64,000 nt of DNA from Xaviernesmea oryzae. Its GTDB lineage: Bacteria; Pseudomonadota; Alphaproteobacteria; Rhizobiales; Rhizobiaceae. The stretch is from assembly GCF_900109605.1 (NCBI RefSeq), contig NZ_FOAM01000002.1, positions 124,001 to 188,000 on the forward strand. Direction: 5' to 3'. Below are positions 27,391 to 37,264 of the stretch, piece by piece; the stretch's first letter is position 1, and each line of letters opens with the position of its first letter. The notes below the pieces were generated by a model, which searched no databases, was not told the DNA's origin, and worked only from the letters and a program-made list of their open reading frames with translations. Made by a program: the position numbers and the translations under genes.

Positions 27391-28875
27391 ATGCAAGTCA
27401 TCGAAACGCGCTCCGAAGGGCTGAAGCGCGAACTGAAGGTCGTCATCCCCGCCGCTGACATGGAAGCGCGGATGGTCGAGCGTCTGGAAGACGTCAAGGG
27501 CAAGGTCCGCATCAACGGCTTTCGTCCCGGCAAGGTCCCCTTCGCGCATATGAAGAAGATGTATGGCAAGTCGGTCATGGCCGAGCTCGTCAACGAGCTG
27601 GTGCGCGACAAGCCTTCCGAGATCCTGAGCGAGCGCGGTGAAAAGTCCGCGACCCAGCCGGAAATCGCGATGACCGAAGACGAAGCCCAGGCCGAGAAGA
27701 TCCTCGCCGCCCAGGCCGATTTCGAATTCACGCTGAACTATGAAGTGATTCCGTCGATCGAACTGAAGGACGTCTCGGGCATCAGCGTCACCCGCGAGGT
27801 CGTCGAGATCGACGAGAAGGAAGTCGAGGAGCAGATCCTCAAGATCGCCGAAAACGCCCGCACCTTCGAAGACAAGGATGGCGCTGCCGAGAATGGCGAC
27901 CGCGTGACGATCGATTATCTCGGCAAGCTTGATGGCGAGCCCTTCGATGGCGGCAAGGACGAGGACGCTGAACTCGTTCTCGGCTCCAACCGCTTCATCC
28001 CCGGGTTTGAAGAGCAGCTGGTTGGCCTGAAGGCCGGTGACGAAAAGGTCATCACCGTTACCTTCCCGGCCGACTACCCGGCCGCCAATCTGGCTGGCAA
28101 GGACGCCACCTTCGACATCAAGGTCAAGACTGTTGCAGCGCCCGGTGCCGTCGAGATTAACGACGAGCTGGCCACCAAGCTCGGCCTCGAATCGGCGGAC
28201 AAGCTGCGCGAAGTCGTGCGCGGCCAGATCGAAGGCCAGTTCGGCCAGATCACCCGCCAGAAGGTCAAGCGTCAGCTGCTCGATCAGCTCGACGCGCTCT
28301 ACAGCTTCGAGACGCCCGAGCGTCTTGTCGATGCCGAGTTCGAAAACATCTGGCGCCAGATCAACACCGACCTGGAGCAGGCCGGCAAGACTTTTGCCGA
28401 TGAAGACACGACCGAGGAAGAAGCCCGCGCGGAATATCGCAAGCTCGCCGAGCGCCGCGTTCGCCTTGGACTCGTTCTTTCCGAGATCGGCGAAAAGGCC
28501 GAGATCCAGGTCAGCGACGAGGAAATGCAGCGCTCGCTGTTCGAACAGCTGCGCCAGTTCCCCGGCCAGGAGCGCCAGATCATCGACTATTTCCAGAAGA
28601 CCCCGGGTGCTGCCGCTTCGCTGCGTGCGCCGATCTTCGAAGAAAAGGTCGTCGATCATCTGCTCGGCCAGATCAAGGTCACGGATAAGACCGTTTCGAA
28701 GGATGAGCTGACCGCCGAAGACGAGGCCGACGACAAGCCGAAGAAGAAGGCCGGCAAGAAGAAGGCTGAAAGCGAAGCGGCCGCTCCGGTCGAAGCCGCC
28801 GCCGAGGAAGCGCCTGCTCCGAAGAAGCGCGCGACCAAGAAGAAGGCTGCCGAGGATGACGCTGCCGCTGAATAA
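27391..28875 (+). CDS. tig: Trigger factor
   Basis: A ribosome-bound chaperone with peptidyl-prolyl isomerase activity that meets nascent chains. The 494-residue protein has the ribosome-binding signature [17 protein letters not shown] (about residues 44-60), a central FKBP domain (about 150-240, [20 protein letters not shown] and [18 protein letters not shown]) and the C-terminal helical arms. It ends in a roughly 60-residue Lys/Ala/Glu-rich tail not present in E. coli. The ATG at 27391 follows AAGG; a GTG at 27376 is an alternative. It follows tRNA-Leu by 187 bp and has its own strong terminator. Confidence 0.97.
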   Translation: MQVIETRSEGLKRELKVVIPAADMEARMVERLEDVKGKVRINGFRPGKVPFAHMKKMYGKSVMAELVNELVRDKPSEILSERGEKSATQPEIAMTEDEAQAEKILAAQADFEFTLNYEVIPSIELKDVSGISVTREVVEIDEKEVEEQILKIAENARTFEDKDGAAENGDRVTIDYLGKLDGEPFDGGKDEDAELVLGSNRFIPGFEEQLVGLKAGDEKVITVTFPADYPAANLAGKDATFDIKVKTVAAPGAVEINDELATKLGLESADKLREVVRGQIEGQFGQITRQKVKRQLLDQLDALYSFETPERLVDAEFENIWRQINTDLEQAGKTFADEDTTEEEARAEYRKLAERRVRLGLVLSEIGEKAEIQVSDEEMQRSLFEQLRQFPGQERQIIDYFQKTPGAAASLRAPIFEEKVVDHLLGQIKVTDKTVSKDELTAEDEADDKPKKKAGKKKAESEAAAPVEAAAEEAPAPKKRATKKKAAEDDAAAE

Positions 28876-28902
28876 GCGGGGCGGACATAGAGAGCTCATA
28901 GA

Positions 28903-28936
28903 AAAACCCCGCCTGGGCGACCAGGCGGGGTTTTAG
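28903..28936. terminator. Rho-independent terminator after tig
   Basis: AAAACCCCGCCTGG, a GCGA tetraloop and CCAGGCGGGGTTTT make a perfect 14-bp stem ending in T4 on the plus strand. The A-run on the left makes it work in both directions. Confidence 0.92.
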
Positions 28937-29095
28937 TGTCTGATGGGCGCTCTTTCGGTGTGCTATGCGAATGGCTGTTGTTTCAACGGCCTCCTGGGTC
29001 TACCTTGCAAAAGCCTATGCGGGGATGGTTGGATGTCCGAGGACCTCGAGTTTCAGAAGCGCTTGTTGAATCAGCTATAGTCTGTCAGCGACGGA

Positions 29096-29455
29096 ATGAG
29101 AACGTTGAACGAGCGGATTTCAGGCAACCTTGAGACGATCGGTCGCTTCGACGCAGAGTTTACGAAACTCTCGCGTCACCATGCGCAGGTCAGAGGCGAC
29201 ATCTTGGACGTGAAGGCGGAGGTCGCGCAGTTTCGTGCCGATGTCACGCAGCGTCTTCAGGCGCTTCTTTTGCGTATGGATGAGGTCGAAAATTCGATCG
29301 ATGCTGGAGATAGCCGCATTAAGGACTTGCAGCGCGAAAATCGCGGTCAATACAACGATATACTGACTGCGATCCAAGACGGCCTGCAAAATAGCATCGC
29401 TTACCGTGAGCTATCGGAACGGGTCGAGCTGTTGGAGCGGCGTTCGCAGCTTTGA
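29096..29455 (+). CDS. Orphan coiled-coil protein
   Basis: A 119-residue, highly polar helical protein with heptad spacing almost throughout (for example VKAEVAQFRADVTQRLQALL and RELSERVELLERRSQL), so it should form a coiled coil. It has no signal peptide or membrane segment. The base composition is visibly lower in GC than neighbouring genes, suggesting acquisition. A 15-codon open frame with a GGGGATGG leader (29033-29080, MSEDLEFQKRLLNQL) stops 15 bases before the ATG and could be a truncated start or a coupled leader. I recognise no family; it could be a remnant of a mobile-element gene. Confidence 0.55.
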   Translation: MRTLNERISGNLETIGRFDAEFTKLSRHHAQVRGDILDVKAEVAQFRADVTQRLQALLLRMDEVENSIDAGDSRIKDLQRENRGQYNDILTAIQDGLQNSIAYRELSERVELLERRSQL

Positions 29456-29461
29456 TTTTTA

Positions 29462-29499
29462 GGCCGCTCTGCTTGTCTGTTCCGGCAAGCACAGCGGCC
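29462..29499. terminator. Long stem-loop between convergent genes
   Basis: GGCCGCT (29462-29468) and TGCTTG (29470-29475) pair with CAAGCA (29486-29491) and AGCGGCC (29493-29499) across one C/C mismatch. It sits between the coiled-coil gene and the convergent sthA end. There is no clean T-run, so it is a probable 3'-end structure. Confidence 0.5.
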
Positions 29500-29515
29500 G
29501 TGTTCCATAGAGCAA

Positions 29516-30940
29516 TTACACCGAGACGGCCGTTACCGTCTTTTCCTCGACATCGCCCATGCGGTTGGATGCATCGAGGCCGGCGATCTTGTAGGCTTCG
29601 GCTAGCGTCGGGTAGTTGAAGGTATTCTCGACGAAATATTCGACCGTGCCCTTCAAGTTGAGAACCGCCTGGCCGATGTGCACGAGTTCGGTCGCGCCTT
29701 CACCGACAATGTGGACACCCAGAAGGCGACGGGTCTTCAGCGAGAAGATCAGCTTCAGCAGGCCTGATTCCAGGCCCATGATGTGGCCGCGCGAGGTTTC
29801 GCGGAAACGGGCGATTCCGCATTCGTAGGGGATGCCGCGCTGCTTGACTTCCTCCTCGGTCAGGCCGCAGGTCGAGATCTCGGGAACGGCATAGATGCCG
29901 TAGGGGAAGAATTTCGGCGGCTCCTTGGCGATGGCGCCGACGGCCACGCGGGCGGCGATGCGCCCTTGCTCCATCGAGGTGGAGGCGAGCGAGGGAAAGC
30001 CGACGACGTCGCCGGCTGCATAGATATTGGGCACGCTCGTCTGGAACGTCTCGGGATTGACGCTCAGGCGGCCGCGATTGTCGGCGGTCAGGCCGGCGGC
30101 TTCGAGGTTGAGCGTATCGGTTGCGCCCATGCGACCGGCGGCGAAGAGCACCATTTCGACGATGACGACGCGGCCGCTGTCGAGCGTGATATGCACCTTA
30201 CCATCGGCCTGCTTCTCCACCTTCTCGGCTTTCTGGCCGAGATGAAGCTTCATGTTGCGGTCGCGCAGCTGATAGGTGAAGTCCTCGACGATCTCGTGGT
30301 CGATGAAATCGAGCATGGTCGACTTCGGATCGATCAGCGTCACCGCCGTGTCGAGCGCGCTGAAGATCGTTGCATATTCGATCCCGATGACGCCGGCACC
30401 AATGACCGCGAGCGAGCGCGGCAGTTCCTGAATATCGAGCAACTCGTCGCTGTCGATCACCGTCTTGCCGTCGAAGGGCATATAGGATGGGCGGAAAGGC
30501 TTGGTGCCGACCGCCAGCAGGATGCTGGTGCCGGTGATCTGCAGGCTCTCGCCATCGTCCTTGATCACCTGAAGCGTCGTCGGATCGACAAAGCTTGCCT
30601 TGCCGCGCATGTGCTGCACCCGGTTGCGGGCGAACTGGTGCTCCAGCACCTCGACCTCGTGATCCAGCGTGATCAGCAGGCGGCGGCGCAGGTCTTCCGC
30701 GCTGATCTCCTGCTTGACGCGATAGGCGCGGCCATAAAAGCCACGCTCGCGCCAGCCGGTCAGGTTCAGCGCCGTCTCGCGCAGGGTCTTGGAGGGGATC
30801 GTGCCGGTATGAACCGACACACCGCCGACGCGCTTGCCCTGCTCGATCACCAGGACCTTCTTGCCCAGTTTGGCAGCCTGGATGGCGGCGCGGCGGCCTG
30901 CCGGGCCGCTGCCGACGACGACGAGATCAAATTGAACCAT
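29516..30940 (-). CDS. sthA: Soluble pyridine nucleotide transhydrogenase
   Basis: An FAD enzyme that moves hydride between NADPH and NAD, 474 residues in the cytoplasm. It has the FAD Rossmann motif VVGSGPAGRRAAIQAAKLG, an NAD(P) motif VIGAGVIGIEYATIFSALD, and the C-terminal dimerisation domain. The place of the redox disulfide of lipoamide dehydrogenases reads GGVSVHTGTIPSKTLRE with no cysteine, which separates SthA from its relatives. FNYPTLAEAYKIAGLDASNR is the typical ending. The start is the ATG at 30940; upstream lies an ordinary 137-bp gap to radC. Confidence 0.93.
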   Translation of the reverse strand: MVQFDLVVVGSGPAGRRAAIQAAKLGKKVLVIEQGKRVGGVSVHTGTIPSKTLRETALNLTGWRERGFYGRAYRVKQEISAEDLRRRLLITLDHEVEVLEHQFARNRVQHMRGKASFVDPTTLQVIKDDGESLQITGTSILLAVGTKPFRPSYMPFDGKTVIDSDELLDIQELPRSLAVIGAGVIGIEYATIFSALDTAVTLIDPKSTMLDFIDHEIVEDFTYQLRDRNMKLHLGQKAEKVEKQADGKVHITLDSGRVVIVEMVLFAAGRMGATDTLNLEAAGLTADNRGRLSVNPETFQTSVPNIYAAGDVVGFPSLASTSMEQGRIAARVAVGAIAKEPPKFFPYGIYAVPEISTCGLTEEEVKQRGIPYECGIARFRETSRGHIMGLESGLLKLIFSLKTRRLLGVHIVGEGATELVHIGQAVLNLKGTVEYFVENTFNYPTLAEAYKIAGLDASNRMGDVEEKTVTAVSV

Positions 30941-31077
30941 GATTGAGCCTGTCCGCGAAAAAGGATCGTTAAGGTTGCTGCGATGCGGGATGTTTCATCT
31001 ACCGGCATAGCAGGTCAATCATGGAAAAACGGTGAAGCTCGGGCGACTGGATGTGTCGTTTTCAGACAGGTGCCGCG

Positions 31078-31908
31078 TCAGATCAGCCGCAGGCCCTTCA
31101 GACTGGCATGGCCGTCGCGGCCGATGATGATGTGATCATGCACGGTCACGCCGAGCGGCTTGGCGGTATCGACGATCGTCTTGGTCATATCGATATCGGC
31201 GCGGGAGGGGGTAGGGTCGCCGGAGGGGTGGTTGTGGACGAGGATGAGCGCGGTCGCTGACAGCTCGAGTGCGCGGCGCACCACCTCGCGCGGATAGACG
31301 GGCGTGTGATCGACCGTGCCGGTCTGCTGCACCTCGTCGGCGATCAGGGCATTGCGCTTGTCGAGAAACAGGATCCGGAACTGTTCGCGCGTCTCGTGGG
31401 CCATGGCCGCGTGGCAATAATCGATGACCGACGACCAGGACGACAGCACGGTCTTGCCCTTCAATTCGCTTTTCAACATGCGGTGGGCGACGGTGGCGGT
31501 CAGCTTCAAATCGAGCGCCACCGCTTCCCCGACGCCCTTGACTTCGGTCAAAAGCCCGATCGGCGCGCCGAGCACGCCGCCGAGCGTGCCGAAACGATCG
31601 ATCAGTGCCTTGGCGATCGGCTTGGTGTCGCGCCGGGGAATGAGGCGGAAGAGCACGAGCTCCAGCAGTTCGTAATCGGCAAGGGCGGTGTCGCCATGGT
31701 CGCGGTAGCGGGCGCGAAGCCGGTCGCGGTGCCCGTGATAATGGGCCTCGTCGCTGGTCTTGGCAGAGACACCGGGCTTTTCATCCGCCAGCGAAATGGG
31801 CTCGGCCGGCGGCTTGAGCCTCGGGCGCCGGGTCGGCTGGTCGGCAAAGAAACCGCGCTCGTCCTCCTGTTCGGGAAGGTCGTCGAGCAGAGGCGGATTC
31901 TTGGTCAT
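31078..31908 (-). CDS. radC: RadC/JAB-domain DNA repair-type protein
   Basis: A 276-residue member of the RadC (YkfG-like) family. A helix-hairpin-helix segment ([23 protein letters not shown]) precedes an MPN/JAB metalloprotease-like domain with [32 protein letters not shown] and the metal motif [18 protein letters not shown]. Despite the name, a repair role is not firmly established for the family. GGGAAG stands before the ATG at 31908; a long in-frame extension overlapping map is rejected. It lies 119 bp downstream of map in the same direction. Confidence 0.93.
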   Translation of the reverse strand: MTKNPPLLDDLPEQEDERGFFADQPTRRPRLKPPAEPISLADEKPGVSAKTSDEAHYHGHRDRLRARYRDHGDTALADYELLELVLFRLIPRRDTKPIAKALIDRFGTLGGVLGAPIGLLTEVKGVGEAVALDLKLTATVAHRMLKSELKGKTVLSSWSSVIDYCHAAMAHETREQFRILFLDKRNALIADEVQQTGTVDHTPVYPREVVRRALELSATALILVHNHPSGDPTPSRADIDMTKTIVDTAKPLGVTVHDHIIIGRDGHASLKGLRLI

Positions 31909-32027
31909 GGGTGCTTCCCGCGTGATGGACCTTGAAGCATGGCGCAAGAGGAGACAGCAGTCTTGCGACGAGATCTGTGTCGAACGAAGATGATGGCCAC
32001 GCAGCGCGCCCCAGAGGGCGCGTCGCT

Positions 32028-32864
32028 TTAAGCCGCGACCGCGGGCAGACCGGGACGGTCCAGACCGCCGGGCGACAGAGTGAAAATTTCGCACCCCGTC
32101 GCCGTCACCCCGACCGCATGTTCATACTGCGCGGATAGCGACCGGTCGCGGGTCACCGCCGTCCAGCCGTCGGACAGCACCTTCACATGCGGTCGGCCGA
32201 GATTGATCATCGGCTCGATGGTGAAGATCATGCCCTCGCGGATCACAGGGCCATCCGTATCCCGACCGTAGTGCAGGATATTCGGCGCATCGTGAAACAG
32301 CTTGCCCACGCCATGGCCGCAGAAGTCGCGCACGACGGAGCAGCGATTGGCCTCCGCATGCGCCTGGATCGCCTGGCCGATGGCGCCGGTGCGCGCACCC
32401 GGCTTCACAGCGGCGATGCCGAGCATCAGACATTCGTACGTCACCTCGAGCAGCCGCTCGGCGCTGCGCTTGATCTCGCCCACAGGGTACATGCGGCTCG
32501 AATCGCCGTGCCAGCCATCGACCATGTAGGTCACGTCGATATTGACGACATCGCCCTCGCGCAGCGGCTTCTCATTGGGGATGCCGTGGCAGACCACATG
32601 GTTGATCGAGGTGCAGGAGGATTTTGTATAGCCGCGATAATTCAGCGTCGCCGGCAGCGCCCCATTGTCCATGCCGAAATCGAAGACGAAGCGGTCGATC
32701 GCATCTGTGGTCACCCCCGGCTTGACGATGTCGGCCAGGCCGTCCAGGCAGCGCGCCGTGATCGCACAGGCACGGCGCATGCCTTCGAAATCCTCCGGTC
32801 GGTACAGGCGAATGGCGCCGGTGTTGCGCAAAGGGGCCGCTTCGGCCTCGATATAGGTGACCAT
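32028..32864 (-). CDS. map: Methionine aminopeptidase, type I
   Basis: Removes the initiator Met from nascent proteins; 278 residues with the pita-bread fold. The five metal ligands are visible: D in [11 protein letters not shown] in [10 protein letters not shown] in [20 protein letters not shown] in FTIEPMIN, and E in [26 protein letters not shown] carries the substrate-binding His. The length and the lack of an insert mark type I. radC is downstream on the same strand; the 190 bp upstream hold no convincing gene. Confidence 0.97.
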   Translation of the reverse strand: MVTYIEAEAAPLRNTGAIRLYRPEDFEGMRRACAITARCLDGLADIVKPGVTTDAIDRFVFDFGMDNGALPATLNYRGYTKSSCTSINHVVCHGIPNEKPLREGDVVNIDVTYMVDGWHGDSSRMYPVGEIKRSAERLLEVTYECLMLGIAAVKPGARTGAIGQAIQAHAEANRCSVVRDFCGHGVGKLFHDAPNILHYGRDTDGPVIREGMIFTIEPMINLGRPHVKVLSDGWTAVTRDRSLSAQYEHAVGVTATGCEIFTLSPGGLDRPGLPAVAA

Positions 32865-33055
32865 GCTCTCGTCTTTCGCTTCGTCGCGCGCAGTCTCCGC
32901 CGAGCCTTGACGACGGCCTTGAAGGCCTCGGACCTGGCTGCGGGATGCAGACTCATTTCTTAATCCACCGGCCTATCGCCCGTCCATGCGCCGTTGCGCA
33001 TTTCCGCGAAGGCCTACATCACCAAGCCGCCAGAAAGGGGCAGGGCGCGAGGCCG

Positions 33056-34951
33056 TCAGGCGCGCACGCGGACGTAGGAGCCCGGCGCTTCCTCGATGCT
33101 GTTGAGCTGCCCTCCGGTCTTGCGTGCGGGCACCTGCTTTGCATCGAGCGCCGAGACCCAATCATGCCAATGCGGCCACCAGGAGCCTGGATGCGCCTGC
33201 GCCTGTTCCAGCCAAGCCTCATAGGACCCCTCGGCCGGGCCGCCGGTCCAGAATTGATATTTTCGCTTGTCCGGTGGGTTTACCACGCCGGCAATGTGAC
33301 CGGAGCCGGCAAGCACATAGGTAACCTTCCCACCAAAGCACGACGAGCCGAGAAACACCGATTGCGGCGGGGCGATGTGATCCTCGCGGGTCGCGAGATT
33401 GTAGATCGGGATCGTCACGTCCTTCAGCGAGATCGGCGCGCCGCCAAGCTGCATCTCGCCGCGGCTCAACTTATTGTCGAGATAGCAATTACGCAGATAA
33501 AAAGCGTGGTTGGCGGCCGGCATTCGCGTGGAATCGGAGTTCCAGTAAAGCAGGTCGAAGGCCGAAGGCTCCTCGCCCTTGAGATAGGCATTGACGAAAT
33601 AAGGCCAGATCAGCTCCGAGGCGCGCAGCATGTTGAAGGCCATGGCCATTTGCGAGCCTTCCAGGAAGCCCCGCGCCTTCATGCGCTCCTCCAGCCCGTG
33701 GATCTGCTCCTCGTCGACGAAGACCTTGAGATCGCCCGCATGGGTGAAGTCGACCTGCGTGGTGAACAGCGTTGCCGAGCGGATGCGCTTGTCGCCCTCG
33801 CGCGCATGAAGGGCCAGCGTGGCGGCCAGGAGGGTGCCGCCGACGCAATAGCCGATGCTGTTGACCTCTTCCTCGCCGCAGGACTGGCGAATCGTGTCGA
33901 GCGCGAAGCCAACGCCCTCGCGGGCATAGGACTCCCAGTCCTTGTCCGCATGCCGCTCGTCGGGATTGACCCAGGAGATGACGAAGACCGTGTGCCCCTG
34001 GTTTACGGCCCAGCGGATGAAGGATTTTTCCGGATTGAGATCCAGCACGTAGAATTTGTTGATCCAGGGCGGGCAGATCAGAAGAGGGCGCTTGAGCACC
34101 GTCTCCGTCTGCGCGTCATATTGCAGGATCTGGCAGATATCGTTCTGGGCGATCACCTTGCCCGGCGTATTGGCGATGTTCTCGCCTACCGCAAATTTGC
34201 TGGTATCGGTCTGGCGCAGGCGCAACTGGCCGCCGCCTGCCAGAATGTCCTCCGCCATCATTGCCATGCCGCGCACCAGATTGGCGCCGTTGGAGGCGAC
34301 CGTCTGGCGATAAAGCGCGGGATTGGTGGTGACGAAATTGGCCGGCGACAGCGCGCTGGCCATCTGGCGTGTGTAGAACATCGCCTTGTGGCGCACATGC
34401 GGATCCAGCCCCTCGGCATTGTCCACCATGCGCTCGGCCCAGGCGGCCAGCACGCTATAGGCCTGGCGCAGGAAGTCGAAAAATGGGTTGTTGGCCCAGT
34501 CGGGGTCTGAAAAACGCTTGGCGTCTGGCCGCGCGGCGGCGGGATCCTCGGTCTCCTCACCCTGCAGGCGCTGCATCGAGCGCATCCAGATGCCCATCAT
34601 CGCGCTCATCAGGTGGGTCTGCGCTTCGAGCGTGCGGCGTGGATCCGATAGCCAGTATTCGCAGACCTTCGACAGAGTCTTGACCATGTCCACGGCCGGG
34701 TCGGCCAGGTGATCCACCGTCTCGCCGCTTTCGCGCGGCTGCAGCCAGGCAGAGGCGGCCTGTCCTGCCTTTTCCAGTGCCTTGGCGAGATTGACGGTCA
34801 GCGCTTCGGGATCCTTGACCAGATAGGCATTGACCGATGCCGGATCGAAGCCCGCAAAACCGCTCGTGCCGGCGCCAGGGCCGTGCCCGGTCGAATTATC
34901 CCCTGCCAAGCCGAATCCTCCGCATTGCGCGCTGCTTTTGGTTTTTTGCAT
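33056..34951 (-). CDS. phaC: Class I poly(3-hydroxyalkanoate) synthase
   Basis: Polymerises hydroxyacyl-CoA into carbon-storage PHA granules. The 631-residue alpha/beta hydrolase has the synthase box GYCVGGT with the catalytic Cys near residue 369, the Asp in TREDHIAPPQS and the His in AGSGHIAGVVNPP. PPWINKFYVLDLNPEKSFIRW and WWPHWHDWV are also typical of class I enzymes. The first 35 residues are Gly/Ser-rich and variable. No phaA, phaB or phasin gene is adjacent, so the monomer supply is encoded elsewhere. A small lipoprotein gene is transcribed divergently. Confidence 0.96.
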   Translation of the reverse strand: MQKTKSSAQCGGFGLAGDNSTGHGPGAGTSGFAGFDPASVNAYLVKDPEALTVNLAKALEKAGQAASAWLQPRESGETVDHLADPAVDMVKTLSKVCEYWLSDPRRTLEAQTHLMSAMMGIWMRSMQRLQGEETEDPAAARPDAKRFSDPDWANNPFFDFLRQAYSVLAAWAERMVDNAEGLDPHVRHKAMFYTRQMASALSPANFVTTNPALYRQTVASNGANLVRGMAMMAEDILAGGGQLRLRQTDTSKFAVGENIANTPGKVIAQNDICQILQYDAQTETVLKRPLLICPPWINKFYVLDLNPEKSFIRWAVNQGHTVFVISWVNPDERHADKDWESYAREGVGFALDTIRQSCGEEEVNSIGYCVGGTLLAATLALHAREGDKRIRSATLFTTQVDFTHAGDLKVFVDEEQIHGLEERMKARGFLEGSQMAMAFNMLRASELIWPYFVNAYLKGEEPSAFDLLYWNSDSTRMPAANHAFYLRNCYLDNKLSRGEMQLGGAPISLKDVTIPIYNLATREDHIAPPQSVFLGSSCFGGKVTYVLAGSGHIAGVVNPPDKRKYQFWTGGPAEGSYEAWLEQAQAHPGSWWPHWHDWVSALDAKQVPARKTGGQLNSIEEAPGSYVRVRA

Positions 34952-35116
34952 TCTGCCTCAAAAGCGGTAAAGGTGCCAGCGCGGGAAAAGTCCTTGCGTT
35001 GAGGCGCGATGGACCCCGCAACCGGCCGCATGAAAGGCGCCGGGGCATATCGATGATCCTGCCGCCACCCGACGGGGAGCTTGGGGCGCGGCATCTGATG
35101 GCGGAGCGACGAAAGC

Positions 35117-35557
35117 ATGAGACTGGCCAAGATCACCAACGCCGCAGCGTGGACACGCCCGGCCCGCAGGCTCCTAGGCCTCGGTTCACACGGTCTTGGT
35201 GCTCAAGGGCTCGGCGCGCTCGGCCTTGCCGCCGTGCTGGCGAGCGGGTGCACACAGACCATGCCGAAAAGCCAGCCCTCCGCCTATACCGCCGCCATGC
35301 TGCGCGAAGCGCCGAAGGACGTGTATCCGACGATTGAGGGCAAGCTGCCGGCCGCCGCGCCGCAGATGACCAATGATCAGGCGGCAGAGCAGCAGAAGCG
35401 GCTTTCTGCCCTATCGGCGCAGCGCGCCGGCGGTCAAATTTCGCAGGCCGAATATGAGCGTCGGCGCCGCCAGATGATGAAGCTCGCCGAGACGCACGGC
35501 CAGCAGACACTCGACGAAATCGGGTCCCAGACGCCTGCGGCGCCGCAGGCCCAGTGA
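35117..35557 (+). CDS. Small lipoprotein with SHOCT-like C-terminal segment
   Basis: A 146-residue predicted lipoprotein: a basic N-terminus, a hydrophobic GLGALGLAAVLASGC segment with the lipobox Cys near residue 45, then a polar body. The stretch LSAQRAGGQISQAEYERRRRQMMKLAE resembles a SHOCT motif. The N-terminal region before the core is longer than usual, so a later start is possible. GGAG lies upstream of the ATG at a slightly long spacing. No function can be assigned. 35558-35811 contains no gene that I can recognise. Confidence 0.7.
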   Translation: MRLAKITNAAAWTRPARRLLGLGSHGLGAQGLGALGLAAVLASGCTQTMPKSQPSAYTAAMLREAPKDVYPTIEGKLPAAAPQMTNDQAAEQQKRLSALSAQRAGGQISQAEYERRRRQMMKLAETHGQQTLDEIGSQTPAAPQAQ

Positions 35558-35811
35558 CGATTAAGGGCGGAGACCCGTTTTTGGCGCAAAAAGCCCAATG
35601 GGCCGGTCTTCGCGCCCTGAAAAAGCCGTGAGTGCAGTGCCTCTCGGAGCCTTGTCGGATCAGGCGCGTGGCAGCGATCGATTAGCGCTTGCCTTTCCCT
35701 GCATTTGGACGCAAAGCGAACAGATTGCGGCCATCGATCCGGGTCCGAGGATCGGCGGTGACAGCGAGGACTATCGGCGGCGCCGGAGGCGTCGCGGCGA
35801 GGATTTAAAAC

Positions 35812-37029
35812 ATGGAAGAGTTTCACAAGGTTCGGCGCCTTCCGCCCTATGTTTTCGAGCAGGTCAACCGGCTGAAGGCCGCCGCCCGGGCCGGCGGCGC
35901 CGATATCATCGATCTTGGCATGGGCAATCCCGACCTGCCGACGCCGCAGGCGATCGTCGATAAGCTCTGCGAGGTCGTGCGCGATCCGCGCACCCATCGC
36001 TACTCGTCCTCTAAGGGCATTCCCGGCCTGCGCCGCGCCCAGGCGGCCTATTATGCCCGTCGTTTCGGCGTGAAGCTCAATCCCGATACGCAGGTGGTCG
36101 CCACGCTCGGCTCGAAGGAAGGCTTCGCCAATATGGCGCAGGCGATCACCGCGCCCGGCGACGTTGTGCTCTGCCCGAACCCGACCTATCCGATCCATGC
36201 CTTCGGTTTTCTGATGACGGGCGGCGTCATCCGCTCGATCTCGGTCGAACCCGATGACAGCTTCTTCCCGCCGCTCGAGCGGGCGGTCCGGCACTCGATT
36301 CCCAAGCCGATCGCGCTGATCATCAACTATCCGTCGAACCCGACGGCCCATGTGGCGAGCCTCGATTTCTACAAGGAGGTCGTCGCCTTCGCCAAGAAGC
36401 ACGATCTCGTCATCCTTTCCGACCTTGCCTATGCCGAACTCTATTTCGGCGATGTGGCGCCGCCCTCCGTTCTGGAAGTGCCCGGCGCCATCGACTGCAC
36501 GGTGGAGTTCACCTCCATGTCGAAGACCTTCTCCATGCCCGGCTGGCGCATGGGCTTTGCCGTCGGCAACGACCGGCTGATCTCGGCGCTGACGCGGGTG
36601 AAGTCCTATCTCGATTACGGCGCCTTCACGCCCATCCAGGTGGCCGCCACGCATGCGCTGAACGGCGATGGATCCGACATTGCCGAGGTCCGCTCGATCT
36701 ACAAGCGCCGGCGCGACGTGATGGTTGAAAGCTTCGGCAAGGCCGGCTTCGATGTCCCGCCGCCGGAGGCGACCATGTTCGCCTGGGCGAAGATCCCGGA
36801 GAAATTCCGCCATCTCGGCTCGCTGGAATTTTCCAAGCTGCTGGTCGAAAAGGCCGATATCGCGGTTGCGCCGGGCATCGGCTTCGGCGAGCAGGGCGAC
36901 GACTACGTCCGCATCGCACTCGTTGAAAACGAGCATCGCATTCGCCAGGCTGCCCGCAATCTGAAGCGCTTCCTCTCCTCGGCGGATGATACGCTGCACA
37001 ATGTAATTTCGCTCAACGCACGACGCTGA
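35812..37029 (+). CDS. PLP-dependent aminotransferase, AlaC/LL-DAP-aminotransferase type
   Basis: A class I/II fold-type I aminotransferase of 405 residues. Visible are DLGMGNPDLPTPQ, the PLP-binding region NYPSNPTAHVAS, LSDLAYAELYFGD, the Schiff-base lysine in TSMSKTFSMPGWRMGF, and the Arg near the C-terminus in YVRIALVENEHRIRQA. The sequence resembles glutamate-pyruvate (AlaC) or LL-diaminopimelate aminotransferases. Its position upstream of hom suggests amino-acid biosynthesis in the aspartate family, but substrate cannot be read by eye. Confidence 0.88.
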   Translation: MEEFHKVRRLPPYVFEQVNRLKAAARAGGADIIDLGMGNPDLPTPQAIVDKLCEVVRDPRTHRYSSSKGIPGLRRAQAAYYARRFGVKLNPDTQVVATLGSKEGFANMAQAITAPGDVVLCPNPTYPIHAFGFLMTGGVIRSISVEPDDSFFPPLERAVRHSIPKPIALIINYPSNPTAHVASLDFYKEVVAFAKKHDLVILSDLAYAELYFGDVAPPSVLEVPGAIDCTVEFTSMSKTFSMPGWRMGFAVGNDRLISALTRVKSYLDYGAFTPIQVAATHALNGDGSDIAEVRSIYKRRRDVMVESFGKAGFDVPPPEATMFAWAKIPEKFRHLGSLEFSKLLVEKADIAVAPGIGFGEQGDDYVRIALVENEHRIRQAARNLKRFLSSADDTLHNVISLNARR

Positions 37030-37073
37030 GCGGTTTGTTTGGGCCTATGCCCCGTCTTGAACTTGTATTGAAA

Positions 37074-37103
37074 AGAGGGCGGCAGCGATTGTCGCCCTTT
37101 TCC
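37074..37103 (+). terminator. Possible terminator after the aminotransferase gene
   Basis: AGGGCG and CGCCCT (about 37075-37080 and 37093-37098) can pair around a 12-base loop, followed by TTTTCC. It lies about 50 bp beyond the stop. If active, hom has its own promoter in the 160 bp that follow. Confidence 0.4.
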
Positions 37104-37264
37104 ATGAGGCTCGATGTCCGTCCGGGCCCGGTGTCGACAGTTCGCTGGGCGCTTGGGCGCTGGTGCGTCTTGTTATATCGCATCTTCAGGCGCTGCCGGG
37201 GTGACAAAGCGGGCGCTTCGGTGGCAGAAGGCTGCCGACGGATATTTTCAAAGGACGATCTGAT

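Noticed and set aside
28936-29133. 65-codon plus-strand frame after tig
   Set aside because: Overlaps the better-supported coiled-coil gene and has no domain or proper start signal.
32711-32956. 81-codon minus-strand frame overlapping the start of map
   Set aside because: The first 30 codons look protein-like (MSLHPAARSEAFKAVVKARR), but there is no good ribosome binding site and the rest is a shifted reading of map.
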